This document shows positions 18,175-27,860 of a DNA stretch of 42,027 nucleotides, piece after piece; the stretch's first letter is position 1; each line of letters opens with the position of its first letter. Below the pieces are notes generated by a model. It ran no database searches. It worked only from the letters and a program-made list of their open reading frames with translations, and was not told where the DNA came from. Source of the stretch: Bacteroidales bacterium (GTDB lineage Bacteria; Bacteroidota; Bacteroidia; Bacteroidales; VadinHA17); assembly GCA_003157015.1 (NCBI GenBank), contig PMIJ01000219.1:1-42027 (forward strand), read 5' to 3'. The position numbers and the translations under genes are program-made.

Positions 18175-20907
18175 TTAAAAGTCAAAACTATAAGTTACTG
18201 AAGGAATTGCCCTGCCGAACACTGACAATTTATAACCATCAACAACATCTCCTTCCTTTTTAAAATAAATAGAATAAACGTTTTGTCTTCCGAGGACATT
18301 ATAAACTGAGAAAGTCCAGTTTGGATGTGCAATTCTGTTTGATCTTAGATTCCCGCTTAATTTTAGTGAAAGATCGAGCCTTGAATAATCGGAAATTCTG
18401 TATTGATTCCGGGCTGAATAATCCACCAGAGCATTATCGTACATATAATAAGTAGACACAGGGTAGGTTATTGGCCTGCCTGTGCTATAGGTATAATTAG
18501 ATGAGAAACTGAAACGGCGTGAGAAAAGATAATTAAATGTCACGACCAGGTCATTGGGCCTATCGTAATTTGCAGGGAACCACTTACCTGAATTAATGAT
18601 TTCCTGGCTGAAAGAACCGAGACTTTTAATAAAAGTTCTGGAATATGTATAACTTATAACATAACGGATTTTCCCTTCTGTTTTTTTAATTACCAGTTCC
18701 AAACCATAAGCTTTACCCTTCATATTTATGACATCTTTTTCTATGTGGTCATCCATTATTAAGTCTGTCCCGGCTTTAAAATCTATCATATTCCTTATTT
18801 CCTTATAATAAAACTCAGCTGATGCTTCAACATTATTTTTAAATAATAACTCATAAAAGCCTATTGCTACCTGGTCCCCAATTTCCGGTTTCAGATAATA
18901 ATCACATAGTTTCCAGGTATCTGTCGGAGATATAGAGGCTGAATTTGAGAGCAGATGAAGGTATTGCCGTGTTCTGTTATAATTTAGTTTAAAGGAATTT
19001 TTCTCTGAAATGCGGAAATTTAAAGAGACTCTTGGCTCCAGTCCTCCATATTTACTGGTGATTGCACCAGGCTTGAAGTTAAGGGTATCAATAATTGTTG
19101 ATGTGCTTTTTGTATACGCGGGGTCATATAGCATGACTGATGCCGGACCCAGTGAACAATAACCTGACATTCTAACTCCAACATTAACAGACAAATAATT
19201 TGTCAGAATGAATTTGTCATCGACATATAAAGCTCCTTCCCATGCACGCTCTTTTATAATAGTCTGCGGAATAACAAGAGATGAATCTCCTTTTGGAAAA
19301 TACCTTCCTGGTAATATTTCATGCCTTGTAAGGTCGAGACCAAAATTAATCTCATTTCTACCCAGGAACCAGTTAAAATCTGCTTTAAAACCTGTACTGT
19401 TAACTTTATGAGCAAGCACATATGCCTCAGTCGGAATTTGCTGGCTCGAAATATCGTAATCATAAGAACTGTTATTAATTGAGATGGCTGAAAAAAACCT
19501 GCTGCTGAAAAAACGACGCCACTTCAAAGCAAAGATATTATTGTCATAACTGTAAACTGTGTCGGAGTTAAACCTGAAAGAGTCGTGACTGGTGTACGCA
19601 GAAAAGTCAATCTTATTGTTCTTGTTAATATCATACGTTATCTTACCGTTCAAATCATAGAAAGATGCTCTGCTGTTACGAAGAGCAGGGTCCCTGATCA
19701 GATCAAAAATCCAGTTTGAGTATGTAGTTCGTGCAGTAAAAATATAGGTAAGAGTATCTTTTATTATTGGACCCTCCACCATTACATGAGTTGTAATCGG
19801 ACTTATGCCTGCACTTCCTGAAAATTCACTCCTGTTTCCTTCATTTGTTCCAATATCAAGTACTGAAGAGATCCTTCCACCATACCGGCTGGTAATTCCT
19901 CCTTTGTATAAGGTAACATCTTTTATTATATCGGAATTGACTGCTGAAAAGAATCCAAAGAAATGAGAAGAATTATATATAGGTGCCCCGTACAGGAGAA
20001 TAAGGTTCTGGTCAGCGGAGCCTCCTCTTACATTAAAGCCCGGTGAACCTTCTCCAACAGACTGAACACCTGGTACCAATAAAATACTCTTTATTATATC
20101 TGATTCTCCCATCGATGTTGGTAACAATTTAAAAGCGGTTATATTGATCTTCTCTGATCCAACTTCAAATCGTTGAAGTGTAACGTTCCTCTGAGCTGAA
20201 ACTACTGTCTCTTTCAAAGGAATTAGAACACTATTCATGGTTACATTCATTTCACCCGACCCGTTAAGATCCATGTTGATCATCTTTTCTCTCATCCCAA
20301 TGAATGAAAACTTAAAAATATGAATTCCACGCGGTATTTTAATTGTATAATATCCGTACTCATTAGAGATGGTCCCTGCCGAGAGCTTCTGAATAAAAAC
20401 AGTTACTCCGGGCACCGGTTCTTTTGTGTCTTTATTAGTGATATATCCTGAAACAACAACATTCCCCGGATTATTTTTTTCAGCAGGATTTCCTATCTCC
20501 ACTGTTGCATTTCCTGTCGTCTGCTGGTTTTCGCCCGCAGCTGAATAATCAGTAGGCTGAAGGAATTTATCATTTTTTTCTAAAGGAATATCTGAAACTT
20601 TTATTGCATAATTATTGGTAATAACTACATTCCCTGATTCTTCAATAATATAGAAAAGCGAGGTTCCTTTAAAAAGATTATCCAATACACATGACAATGT
20701 TGAACAGTTTGAATAATCGCCTATTTTCAGATTGTGTATCCATTCGTCTTTATAAAAGAATTTTACAGGTAAAAGCTTTTCAACCCTGGCCGCAAATTCT
20801 TTAAATGTTAGACCTTTAAAATCTGGCGGCAACACATATTTTTCCTGAGCACAAAGACTGTCAGTCAGAAATAACAGCAAAATCAGAATACGAATCTTTG
20901 ATCTCAT
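18175..20907 (-). CDS. TonB-dependent receptor with STN domain, module A
   Basis: Outer-membrane receptor of 910 aa. In order: signal peptide (1-20); an STN (secretin/TonB short N-terminal) domain at about 30-100 with a Cys pair at 68 and 73; a carboxypeptidase-regulatory-like domain at about 149-235; a plug at about 250-370 (VPGVQSVGEGSPGFNVRGG); then a beta barrel ending in Phe (SYSFDF). STN domains in FecA-type receptors signal to a FecR anti-sigma factor, but no FecR or ECF sigma gene is nearby. The ligand is unknown. It starts 10 bp after the small exported protein gene. Residues 291-338 are identical in the module B paralog, a striking block in the plug. It is not a classical SusC, as no SusD is adjacent. 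Confidence 0.93.
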   Translation of the reverse strand: MRSKIRILILLLFLTDSLCAQEKYVLPPDFKGLTFKEFAARVEKLLPVKFFYKDEWIHNLKIGDYSNCSTLSCVLDNLFKGTSLFYIIEESGNVVITNNYAIKVSDIPLEKNDKFLQPTDYSAAGENQQTTGNATVEIGNPAEKNNPGNVVVSGYITNKDTKEPVPGVTVFIQKLSAGTISNEYGYYTIKIPRGIHIFKFSFIGMREKMINMDLNGSGEMNVTMNSVLIPLKETVVSAQRNVTLQRFEVGSEKINITAFKLLPTSMGESDIIKSILLVPGVQSVGEGSPGFNVRGGSADQNLILLYGAPIYNSSHFFGFFSAVNSDIIKDVTLYKGGITSRYGGRISSVLDIGTNEGNRSEFSGSAGISPITTHVMVEGPIIKDTLTYIFTARTTYSNWIFDLIRDPALRNSRASFYDLNGKITYDINKNNKIDFSAYTSHDSFRFNSDTVYSYDNNIFALKWRRFFSSRFFSAISINNSSYDYDISSQQIPTEAYVLAHKVNSTGFKADFNWFLGRNEINFGLDLTRHEILPGRYFPKGDSSLVIPQTIIKERAWEGALYVDDKFILTNYLSVNVGVRMSGYCSLGPASVMLYDPAYTKSTSTIIDTLNFKPGAITSKYGGLEPRVSLNFRISEKNSFKLNYNRTRQYLHLLSNSASISPTDTWKLCDYYLKPEIGDQVAIGFYELLFKNNVEASAEFYYKEIRNMIDFKAGTDLIMDDHIEKDVINMKGKAYGLELVIKKTEGKIRYVISYTYSRTFIKSLGSFSQEIINSGKWFPANYDRPNDLVVTFNYLFSRRFSFSSNYTYSTGRPITYPVSTYYMYDNALVDYSARNQYRISDYSRLDLSLKLSGNLRSNRIAHPNWTFSVYNVLGRQNVYSIYFKKEGDVVDGYKLSVFGRAIPSVTYSFDF

Positions 20908-20917
20908 AAGTATAGTT

Positions 20918-21634
20918 CTATCGGCTTATACTATCGTAATATATGATTACCTGAGCAAAACTTTCGGGTTCTTTTTTTGAAACTCTCAATTTATTCTTTT
21001 TTATAAAGTCCCTCATTTGGGATTTGTCTTTTTTCAAAATAGTAAATAAGTCACGTTTATTGAATATTGTATATAATATCTTGTCTTTCACAAAATATAT
21101 CAGGCTCGTCTGATAAAAGTTGTCAGATTTTCCTTCAATTGAGGAACGGTCAATTTTTTTATTGTACTTCACATATAGATCTGTTTTCCCTTCATATATG
21201 ACATTAACAAAACTTTTAAATCTTTTCTGACTATCCTCCTTTATCTTGGTAAAACGGTACTTTTTATTCTGGAAGATAACAGAGAAGCTGTCAATCAGTT
21301 CTTTGTTCAGCTGAAGTATTTTTCCTGAATCGATCGGAGTCAGGATTTCATCACTGAATATATCATACTTCAGAAGAATATTTGGGAATGTTTTACCACT
21401 GATTGATAATGATCCTGGTAAAAACTCTTTTGAAAAGAGGAATTGATCTCCCTGCACCATGTAATAAAGGTTTCTCCAAATCCTGCCATTATAAAGAACC
21501 TGATTTTCCTTAGTTGTATCCTGCTGATTGTCTTTAAAAGTGAGTTGTGCGCAATTTTTTTGCTCAATTCCATAGAGATCAGATGCAACAAAAAAAATGA
21601 AAGAGAGTAATATCAGGACATTAAATCTTTCCAT
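20918..21634 (-). CDS. Small exported protein of unknown function, module A
   Basis: Protein of 238 aa with a hydrophobic N-terminal signal (residues 3-22). I do not recognise a named domain. The pattern is a mostly beta protein: LYNGRIWRNLYY, GDQFLFSKEFLPGSLSISGK, KYDIFSDEILTP and VIYEGKTDLYVKY. It has a basic helical tail (RDFIKKNKLRVSKKEPESF) ending YYDSISR. The module B copy keeps these elements and the YYDSIS ending at roughly half identity. Similar unnamed proteins accompany surface receptors in Bacteroidota, as far as I recall. It is the first gene of its module, 10 bp before the receptor, so it may be a periplasmic or surface accessory. Confidence 0.75.
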   Translation of the reverse strand: MERFNVLILLSFIFFVASDLYGIEQKNCAQLTFKDNQQDTTKENQVLYNGRIWRNLYYMVQGDQFLFSKEFLPGSLSISGKTFPNILLKYDIFSDEILTPIDSGKILQLNKELIDSFSVIFQNKKYRFTKIKEDSQKRFKSFVNVIYEGKTDLYVKYNKKIDRSSIEGKSDNFYQTSLIYFVKDKILYTIFNKRDLFTILKKDKSQMRDFIKKNKLRVSKKEPESFAQVIIYYDSISR

Positions 21635-21705
21635 TTATCAGGCTTCTAAAGTTTATAGGAGTATCAGGTTCAAAAAACAATTGAAATGCGGCTTTTAAAT
21701 TAGAT

Positions 21706-21736
21706 AAAAACCCCATAATTTGAAGATAATTATGGG
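21706..21736 (-). terminator. Rho-independent terminator ending module B
   Basis: On the minus strand a perfect 9-bp stem (CCCATAATT/AATTATGGG, forward positions 21728-21736 and 21712-21720) with a 7-nt loop is followed by GTTTTT (21706-21711). It lies about 38 bp past the stop of the module B MG2/plug gene and before the start of module A. It implies that the two modules are separate transcription units, or that readthrough is limited. Confidence 0.8.
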
Positions 21737-21773
21737 AAAATGTTACCAAACTCTGACAATCCGGTACACTTTA

Positions 21774-23957
21774 TTATCTCTTTATCTTAATGATCTTAGT
21801 AAGGCTAAATAATTTACCCTCCGAAGTAATACCCTGAATATTAACTTCAAAATCAGAATCTGAATCAGAGGTCCAGAACTCTACTCTGGCTTTGCCTTCT
21901 TTATCCGTCTTTACCGACGGATTCCAATAAAGTGTATTTCTGAAATCCGGAATCCTGCTTTTTTTCAGGGCAGTTGTTGAATAATCAGGTGAAATAAACT
22001 TAGGAACAGGATCAATAGCTCTGTAAGGCAGCCTTATAGCATAATCAGGAAGAGTAACATTGCTGAAATCGCCTGCCTTGGTTATTACGTTTACTAATCC
22101 GTAAAAAAGGTAGTCACCAATGATATACTTTTCTCTGACCACATCAATTTTTTCAACAAGCTCAGGATCAATTCCGGCTATTGTTGCCGGATCTTTAACC
22201 ATTACACCATCAACAAATAAACCGGGAGGTGCATCATAAGGTTTGTTATAGTCAGGATCATTAATTGTGATTTCGTACACCGACCTCCTGTTCTTCATAA
22301 ACACACCAGCCAGCAGTTCGAAGAAGACCTCTTGCATTACCGGAAGTGCGATATAGTCCTTCATGATCAATTCCTGATCGGGTTTCCCATAAAATCTTTT
22401 GGCTGCAGGAACTGAAAACACACGGTTTATCTGGTTTCCTGTTGAAGATATTCCATATATTTTCCTGACCTGCAAATTAACACTCCAGTCTGATACGTAA
22501 CTTGGAATGAATTTACCGGCAGAATCCACCGAAACAGCTGATTTATAAAACTTATCAGAAAATGGTGATTCAATATTTAGAGATTGACCTTTGATAACCT
22601 CATCTGGCTGGATAATATAATCAGTGACTTTTTCATCAATATTTATCCTGAAGCTGAAGTTTCCTTCCTTATTTGTTTTGGCATATTGAAAAGAGGCCTT
22701 TTTACCGGGAAGTGACAATATTACATACTTATCAACATTCTCTGACTCCTTATCGCCAGATACCAGTTTTCCTGAAAGGAAATGATCATCTTTTTCTGCC
22801 TCATACCTGTAAACAGGCATCTTGTCTGCAAGGATTGTGTTCCAGTCTATCCAGGTGCTTCTCACATGCTGAAGAAGACTATCAATGGCTTCAGTAGACA
22901 TCTTCCTGATTTCATTATTTATGAGCGGACTAGACGCTGACAAACCAAACTCTGAACCAAAAACCATATAATCATTTATATCTGCGAAAAAATGATTATT
23001 TGTCAAAGGTTCAACCGATATGCTTAAACTGGTCGAATTCAACATTTTCGGAAGTCTGTTACCAACCTCCAGATAGAGCGATATTTTGCTCCTGGTTCCA
23101 ACGCTGTCGGCCGATTGAAGTGTTAATACATGATTCTCCATATCAGGAGTGTAGATGAACCTCTCTCCCACTGGTTTCCCATTTGAATTAAAAACAGTTA
23201 TCTGGTTGATACCGGACGGCAACTCCTTTTTAGGTATAAAGATTCTTGAGGTTTCATCTTTAACACCCTGGGAACTTACCCGGTTAATATTTCCTCGAGT
23301 CTGAATAAATAGATAAAACTGATTGTTGTTTTCTGTCCTGTATTTTTCAGTTGTTAAAACATCTATTTCAAGTATATCAGGCTTAAGATTATCCACTTTA
23401 AGGGTAAGACCAGTATTTACAGACTGGGAGTAATTCATAATGCCACCATCTGGAGTAAAAGAAGCAGCAGAATTCATATTTCTTTTGAATGATCTGGAAC
23501 TGAATGCGTTATAAATATGCACTTCCCTGGAAAAGCAATTGAAAGGAAGAAAATTTTTCATCCAATTTGTATAAGCTCTTATTATATATGTCCCGGTGCT
23601 CAATGTATCTGGTAAAACTATTTGTCCCTGACCACTGCCTCCGTCGAGGCCTATCTTCTTCTGAACAATTGGACGGTTCTCGGGATTTAGAAGTTCGAAA
23701 TAGGCAATTCTACTTTCTGATGAAGGTTTAAGACTTTTCCTGTCAAGCACGTATATATTAAACCACAAATCCTCTCCCGAGATATATTCATCCCGGTCAG
23801 AGTGAACATATATTTCTTCTCTGGTAACTACCTTAGTAAAATCCTGAAATTTTTTTGTCAGGTAATCAGTCATATTAATTGACCCCTGACCAGATATTCC
23901 TTGCAGAAAGAGAACTGGAATTAAAAAAAGAATTGCCGGTTTTATTTTTTTTATCAT
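21774..23957 (-). CDS. MG2-like plus TonB-plug-like exported protein, module B
   Basis: Paralog (727 aa) of the module A protein with the same plan: signal peptide to about residue 23, an MG2-like domain from about residue 46 (EEIYVHSDRDEYISGEDLWF), a carboxypeptidase-regulatory-like middle (YAKTNKEGNFSF), a plug-like segment (VDGVMVKDP, VEKIDVVREKY, GLVNVITKAGD) and a macroglobulin-like end (YWNPSVKTDKEGKARVEFW). By eye around half of the residues match copy A, and the best conserved parts are the MG2 region and the last 150 residues. Function is unknown. It lies 25 bp after the DUF4249 gene, exactly as in module A, and a terminator follows. Confidence 0.8.
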   Translation of the reverse strand: MIKKIKPAILFLIPVLFLQGISGQGSINMTDYLTKKFQDFTKVVTREEIYVHSDRDEYISGEDLWFNIYVLDRKSLKPSSESRIAYFELLNPENRPIVQKKIGLDGGSGQGQIVLPDTLSTGTYIIRAYTNWMKNFLPFNCFSREVHIYNAFSSRSFKRNMNSAASFTPDGGIMNYSQSVNTGLTLKVDNLKPDILEIDVLTTEKYRTENNNQFYLFIQTRGNINRVSSQGVKDETSRIFIPKKELPSGINQITVFNSNGKPVGERFIYTPDMENHVLTLQSADSVGTRSKISLYLEVGNRLPKMLNSTSLSISVEPLTNNHFFADINDYMVFGSEFGLSASSPLINNEIRKMSTEAIDSLLQHVRSTWIDWNTILADKMPVYRYEAEKDDHFLSGKLVSGDKESENVDKYVILSLPGKKASFQYAKTNKEGNFSFRINIDEKVTDYIIQPDEVIKGQSLNIESPFSDKFYKSAVSVDSAGKFIPSYVSDWSVNLQVRKIYGISSTGNQINRVFSVPAAKRFYGKPDQELIMKDYIALPVMQEVFFELLAGVFMKNRRSVYEITINDPDYNKPYDAPPGLFVDGVMVKDPATIAGIDPELVEKIDVVREKYIIGDYLFYGLVNVITKAGDFSNVTLPDYAIRLPYRAIDPVPKFISPDYSTTALKKSRIPDFRNTLYWNPSVKTDKEGKARVEFWTSDSDSDFEVNIQGITSEGKLFSLTKIIKIKR

Positions 23958-23982
23958 TTATTATACTTTCATCGGTAATTTT

Positions 23983-25110
23983 CTACTTATTATCTGTCCA
24001 GAAAGAAGGTTCCACATTAGTGCCTCTCACAGTGCAATCATAGCAGCCCTTTGAATATGTAGTCACTACATAGGGCGGCACCAAACTGGATATAATTATC
24101 CACACAGACGTATTAAGACCCTGGGGAGGTTTCCCTCCATAAATAGTGTCAGCAACGCAAATATCAGCGGAGTATGGTTCAGGCTGACCTGCAAAGTGAT
24201 CCTTTATGAAAATCCTTTTGGAAGATCTGGCGGAAACACTGAAATAACCAAGTACTTTTTCACTCGGATTATCAAGGCTGAAAACGTTGCTTGAAACAGA
24301 GGATGGTATTATATCATACAGGCTTCCGACCTGCTGCGACATATTTTGCAGCTTGTCCCAGTACTGGTACTCGTCTTCATTCAGAGAATATTGGTTCACA
24401 AGGATACTGTATTTAACTGTTAACCGGTCAGTCTGATTCGAAACAAAATTCAGCGGATACCTCACTATCTTGTCTTCAGAAATAGCAGAAGTGTTTTTTA
24501 TGTTAATCATGTTGGAATTTGCCGATACCCAGCATATTTTGTTTGGCACAGCATATGGAAGTATGAATTCCCATGTTTCAGTAAATTCCCATCTGTAATA
24601 TTTACACTGGCTTGAAGGGTCCTGGGCATTCAAATAAATCTGGCAGCCTTCCTCAGCAGCAGAAGTGCCGGTTCCGGCCTGAATAGTAACTTTTTCATAG
24701 TATACACTATCGATAGGAGGAACAGGTTTCAACTCAATTGGTATTGATTCGTAAGTATGATTGCTTACAGAGTTGTTTGTATTGATATGCAAAGTATAGA
24801 ATCTTCCTATTGAACCCTTAAATTGTGAGCTGTCTGTTAGATAAATACCGGCCGCTGTTTCTGCAAGGAAGTATGTATTGCCAATGTCATCTGATATGGA
24901 AACCGTGCACCCTTTCACAGGAGTTGCATTGCTTTTTGCTCCAAGAGGCAGGGATCTGGTCAGTTTAATTGTACATGGCCCCGGCTGGTCAGTTATTAAT
25001 CCTTCAACAACAAGAAGTTGTTTATCCTCACTTGTCTGTGGAATAAATTGCGATATGCAACTGCCAAGAAAAAGTAATATAAATAATAATATCTGAGGTG
25101 TATACTTCAT
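23983..25110 (-). CDS. DUF4249 lipoprotein, module B
   Basis: Predicted lipoprotein of 375 aa. The frame extends further upstream into the receptor gene, but the ATG at 25110 gives MKYTPQILLFILLFLGSC, a textbook lipoprotein signal with Cys18, and lies 7 bp after the receptor stop. DUF4249 segments are VVEGLITDQP, IKLTRSLPLG, LKPVPPIDSVYYEK, YRWEFTETWEF, KRIFIKDHFAG and CTVRGTNVEP. It pairs with the receptor as module A's copy does. The role is likely ligand capture or lid function at the outer membrane, inferred from the SusD-like genomic position. Confidence 0.9.
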   Translation of the reverse strand: MKYTPQILLFILLFLGSCISQFIPQTSEDKQLLVVEGLITDQPGPCTIKLTRSLPLGAKSNATPVKGCTVSISDDIGNTYFLAETAAGIYLTDSSQFKGSIGRFYTLHINTNNSVSNHTYESIPIELKPVPPIDSVYYEKVTIQAGTGTSAAEEGCQIYLNAQDPSSQCKYYRWEFTETWEFILPYAVPNKICWVSANSNMINIKNTSAISEDKIVRYPLNFVSNQTDRLTVKYSILVNQYSLNEDEYQYWDKLQNMSQQVGSLYDIIPSSVSSNVFSLDNPSEKVLGYFSVSARSSKRIFIKDHFAGQPEPYSADICVADTIYGGKPPQGLNTSVWIIISSLVPPYVVTTYSKGCYDCTVRGTNVEPSFWTDNK

Positions 25111-25117
25111 AATAAAA

Positions 25118-27850
25118 TTAAAAGTCAAAATTAAAAGTAACTGAAGGAATTGCTCTGCCAAACACTGATAACTTATAACCTTTGACCATATTCGCGTCGT
25201 TCTTAAAATAAATCGAGTAAACGTTTTCGCGACCCAGGAAATTATAAACTGAGAATATCCAGTTAGGATGGGCAATTCTGTGTGATTTCAGGTTTCCGCT
25301 TACTTTTAAAGAAAGATCAAGCCTTGAATAATCAGGAATTCTGTATTCATTCCGGTCCGAATAAGTAACGAGCAGCTTATCGCTTATGTCGTAAGTGGCT
25401 ATAGGGTAAGTTATAGGCCTTCCGGTACTGTATGTATAATTTGAAGAGAAACTTATCCTGCGGGAGAAGAGGTAATTAAATGTAACTACCAGGTCGTGTG
25501 GCTTATCAAAATTAGCCGGGAACCATTTTCCTGCATTTATAATTTCGTCGCTGAAGGTTCCCAGGCTTTTTATAAAAGTTCTGGAATAAGTGTAACCAAT
25601 ACTGTATTGAAACTTACCTACTGTCTTCTTAAGGACAAGTTCTAATCCATATGCTTTTCCTTTAACATTTACGATGTCTTTCTCAATGTTCTCATCCATA
25701 ACCAGATTAGTCCCCCCTTTGAAATCAACCATGTTACTGATAGTCTTATAGTACGCCTCTGCAGATGCTTCAAAATTATTTTTAAAGAGCATTTCATAAA
25801 AGCCAACTGCAACCTGGTCGCCGATCTCGGGTTTCAGATAATAATCAGAAAGTTTCCACGTATCGGTTGGGGCAATTGATGTTGAGTTTGAAAGAAGATG
25901 TACATATTGTCGCGTTCTGTTATAATTGATCTTGAAAGAATTTTTGTCTGAAATACGGAAATTTAAAGAGACTCGCGGTTCAAGTCCGCCATAGTTTTTC
26001 ATAACTGCACCCGCCTTGAAGTTAAGTGTGTCAACAATCGTTGATGTGCTTTTTGAATAATCCGGATTATAGATCATAACCGATTTAGGTCCCAAAGCAT
26101 AATATTCAGAATAACGCATTCCAACATTAACCGACAGAAAATCAGTTAATATCAGTTTATCATCGACATATAATCCTCCTTCCCAGGCATGTTCTCTTTC
26201 GATGGTATTCGGTATAACGAGCGAGGAATCGCCTTTAGGTAGATAGCTGCCGGGCAAAATATCGTATTTTGTAAGATCGAGACCAAAATTAATCTCATTT
26301 CTTCCCAGAAACCAGTTAAAATCTGCTTTAAAGCTGGAACTGTTTACCTTATGTGCAAGTACAAATGCATCAGTAGGCATATTCTGACTTGATATGTCAT
26401 AATTATACGAACTGTTATTTACTGAAAGTGATGAAAAAAACCTGCTGCTGTAAAAATGTCGCCATTTTAATGCTATGATATTGTTGTCGTAACTGTAAAC
26501 CGTATCTGAGTTGAATCTGAAAGAGTCGTGACTTCTGTATGCTGAAAAGTCAATTTTATTGTTCTTGTTGAAGTCGTAAGTAAGTTTTCCGTTCAGGTCA
26601 TAGAATGATGCCCTGCTGTTATGAAGAGATGGATCCTTTATCAGGCCGAATATCCAGTTTGAGTAAGTGGTTCGGGCAGTCAGAATGTAGGTAAGCGTGT
26701 CTTTTATAATCGGGCCTTCTAACGATAAATGTGCGGTTATCGGACTTATACCGGCGTTCCCGGCAAATTCATTTCTGTTTCCTTCCTTCGTTCCAATATC
26801 GAGAACTGAAGAAATCCTGCCTCCGTAACGGCTGGGTATCCCGCCTTTATATAAGGTAACATCTTTTATTATGTCGGAATTGACAGCAGAAAAGAATCCA
26901 AAGAAATGTGAAGAATTGTATATGGGAGCACCATAAAGCAGAATAAGATTCTGGTCGGCCGATCCTCCTCTCACGTTAAAACCTGATGAGCCCTCTCCGA
27001 CTGACTGAACACCGGGAATCAAAAGAACACTTTTAATAATATCCGATTCGCCCATTGCTGTTGGTAGCAACCTGAAAGATGTTATATTGATTTTTTCAGC
27101 TCCAACCTCAAATCGCTGCAGAGTAACGCTTTTCTGTGCTGATACAACTGTTTCTTTTAAAGGTATCAGAACACTGTTCATATCAACATTGAGTTCTCCG
27201 GTTCCATAAAGATTCAAATTGACGGTTTTTTCCTTCATCCCGATAAAGGAAAACTGAAGCAAATGAACACCCCGCGGTAGGGTCAGGGTATAATAGCCAT
27301 ACTCATTAGAGATAGTACCCATTGATAGTTTCTGAACAAAAACCGTAACGCCTGAAACAGGTTCCTTGGTCACCTTGTTTTTTATATATCCTGAGATAGC
27401 AACATTGCCCGGTTTCATTTTTTCAGCAGGATTTCCTATTTCCACCGTTGCGTTTCCAACCATCTGCTGGTTTTCAGATGATCCTGAAAAATCAGAGGGC
27501 GGAAGAAACTTACTGTTTTTCTCGGTTGGTGTATTTGAAACTTTAACAGCATAATTATTTGTAACTACAACATTGCCTGAATTGTCAATATAATAATAAA
27601 GTGATGTCCCTTTCAGAAGATTATCCATAACACAAGAGAGTGTCGTGCAATCGGGATAGTCACCTAATCTAAGATCTTTTACCCATTCATCCATGTAGAA
27701 GAATTTTACCGGAAGAGTGCTTTCAACCCTGGCAACAAAATCTGAAAATGAAATATCCTTATAATTTGATGATATCCTGTATTTTTCCTGAGCGCTTAGA
27801 CTAAAAGGCAAGGATAATATAAAAAGGAGAATAAGAATCTTTAATTTCAT
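25118..27850 (-). CDS. TonB-dependent receptor with STN domain, module B
   Basis: Paralog of the module A receptor with exactly the same length, 910 aa, and the same architecture: signal peptide ending LSAQ, an STN domain at about 30-100 with the same Cys pair (DCTTLSC), a carboxypeptidase-regulatory-like domain, plug and barrel ending TFNFDF. By eye about three quarters of residues match copy A, with long identical runs in the plug and early barrel. Differences cluster in the signal peptide, parts of the STN domain and a few barrel segments that may be outer loops, such as YATYDISDKLLVTYSDRNEY. The ligand is unknown. No anti-sigma or sigma partner is visible. Confidence 0.93.
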   Translation of the reverse strand: MKLKILILLFILSLPFSLSAQEKYRISSNYKDISFSDFVARVESTLPVKFFYMDEWVKDLRLGDYPDCTTLSCVMDNLLKGTSLYYYIDNSGNVVVTNNYAVKVSNTPTEKNSKFLPPSDFSGSSENQQMVGNATVEIGNPAEKMKPGNVAISGYIKNKVTKEPVSGVTVFVQKLSMGTISNEYGYYTLTLPRGVHLLQFSFIGMKEKTVNLNLYGTGELNVDMNSVLIPLKETVVSAQKSVTLQRFEVGAEKINITSFRLLPTAMGESDIIKSVLLIPGVQSVGEGSSGFNVRGGSADQNLILLYGAPIYNSSHFFGFFSAVNSDIIKDVTLYKGGIPSRYGGRISSVLDIGTKEGNRNEFAGNAGISPITAHLSLEGPIIKDTLTYILTARTTYSNWIFGLIKDPSLHNSRASFYDLNGKLTYDFNKNNKIDFSAYRSHDSFRFNSDTVYSYDNNIIALKWRHFYSSRFFSSLSVNNSSYNYDISSQNMPTDAFVLAHKVNSSSFKADFNWFLGRNEINFGLDLTKYDILPGSYLPKGDSSLVIPNTIEREHAWEGGLYVDDKLILTDFLSVNVGMRYSEYYALGPKSVMIYNPDYSKSTSTIVDTLNFKAGAVMKNYGGLEPRVSLNFRISDKNSFKINYNRTRQYVHLLSNSTSIAPTDTWKLSDYYLKPEIGDQVAVGFYEMLFKNNFEASAEAYYKTISNMVDFKGGTNLVMDENIEKDIVNVKGKAYGLELVLKKTVGKFQYSIGYTYSRTFIKSLGTFSDEIINAGKWFPANFDKPHDLVVTFNYLFSRRISFSSNYTYSTGRPITYPIATYDISDKLLVTYSDRNEYRIPDYSRLDLSLKVSGNLKSHRIAHPNWIFSVYNFLGRENVYSIYFKNDANMVKGYKLSVFGRAIPSVTFNFDF

Positions 27851-27860
27851 GAACAGAGGT

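Noticed and set aside
24878..25275. Longer 430-codon version of the module B DUF4249 gene, starting inside the receptor gene
   Set aside because: The extra 55 codons overlap the receptor and do not resemble a signal peptide. The internal ATG at 25110 gives a proper lipoprotein signal.
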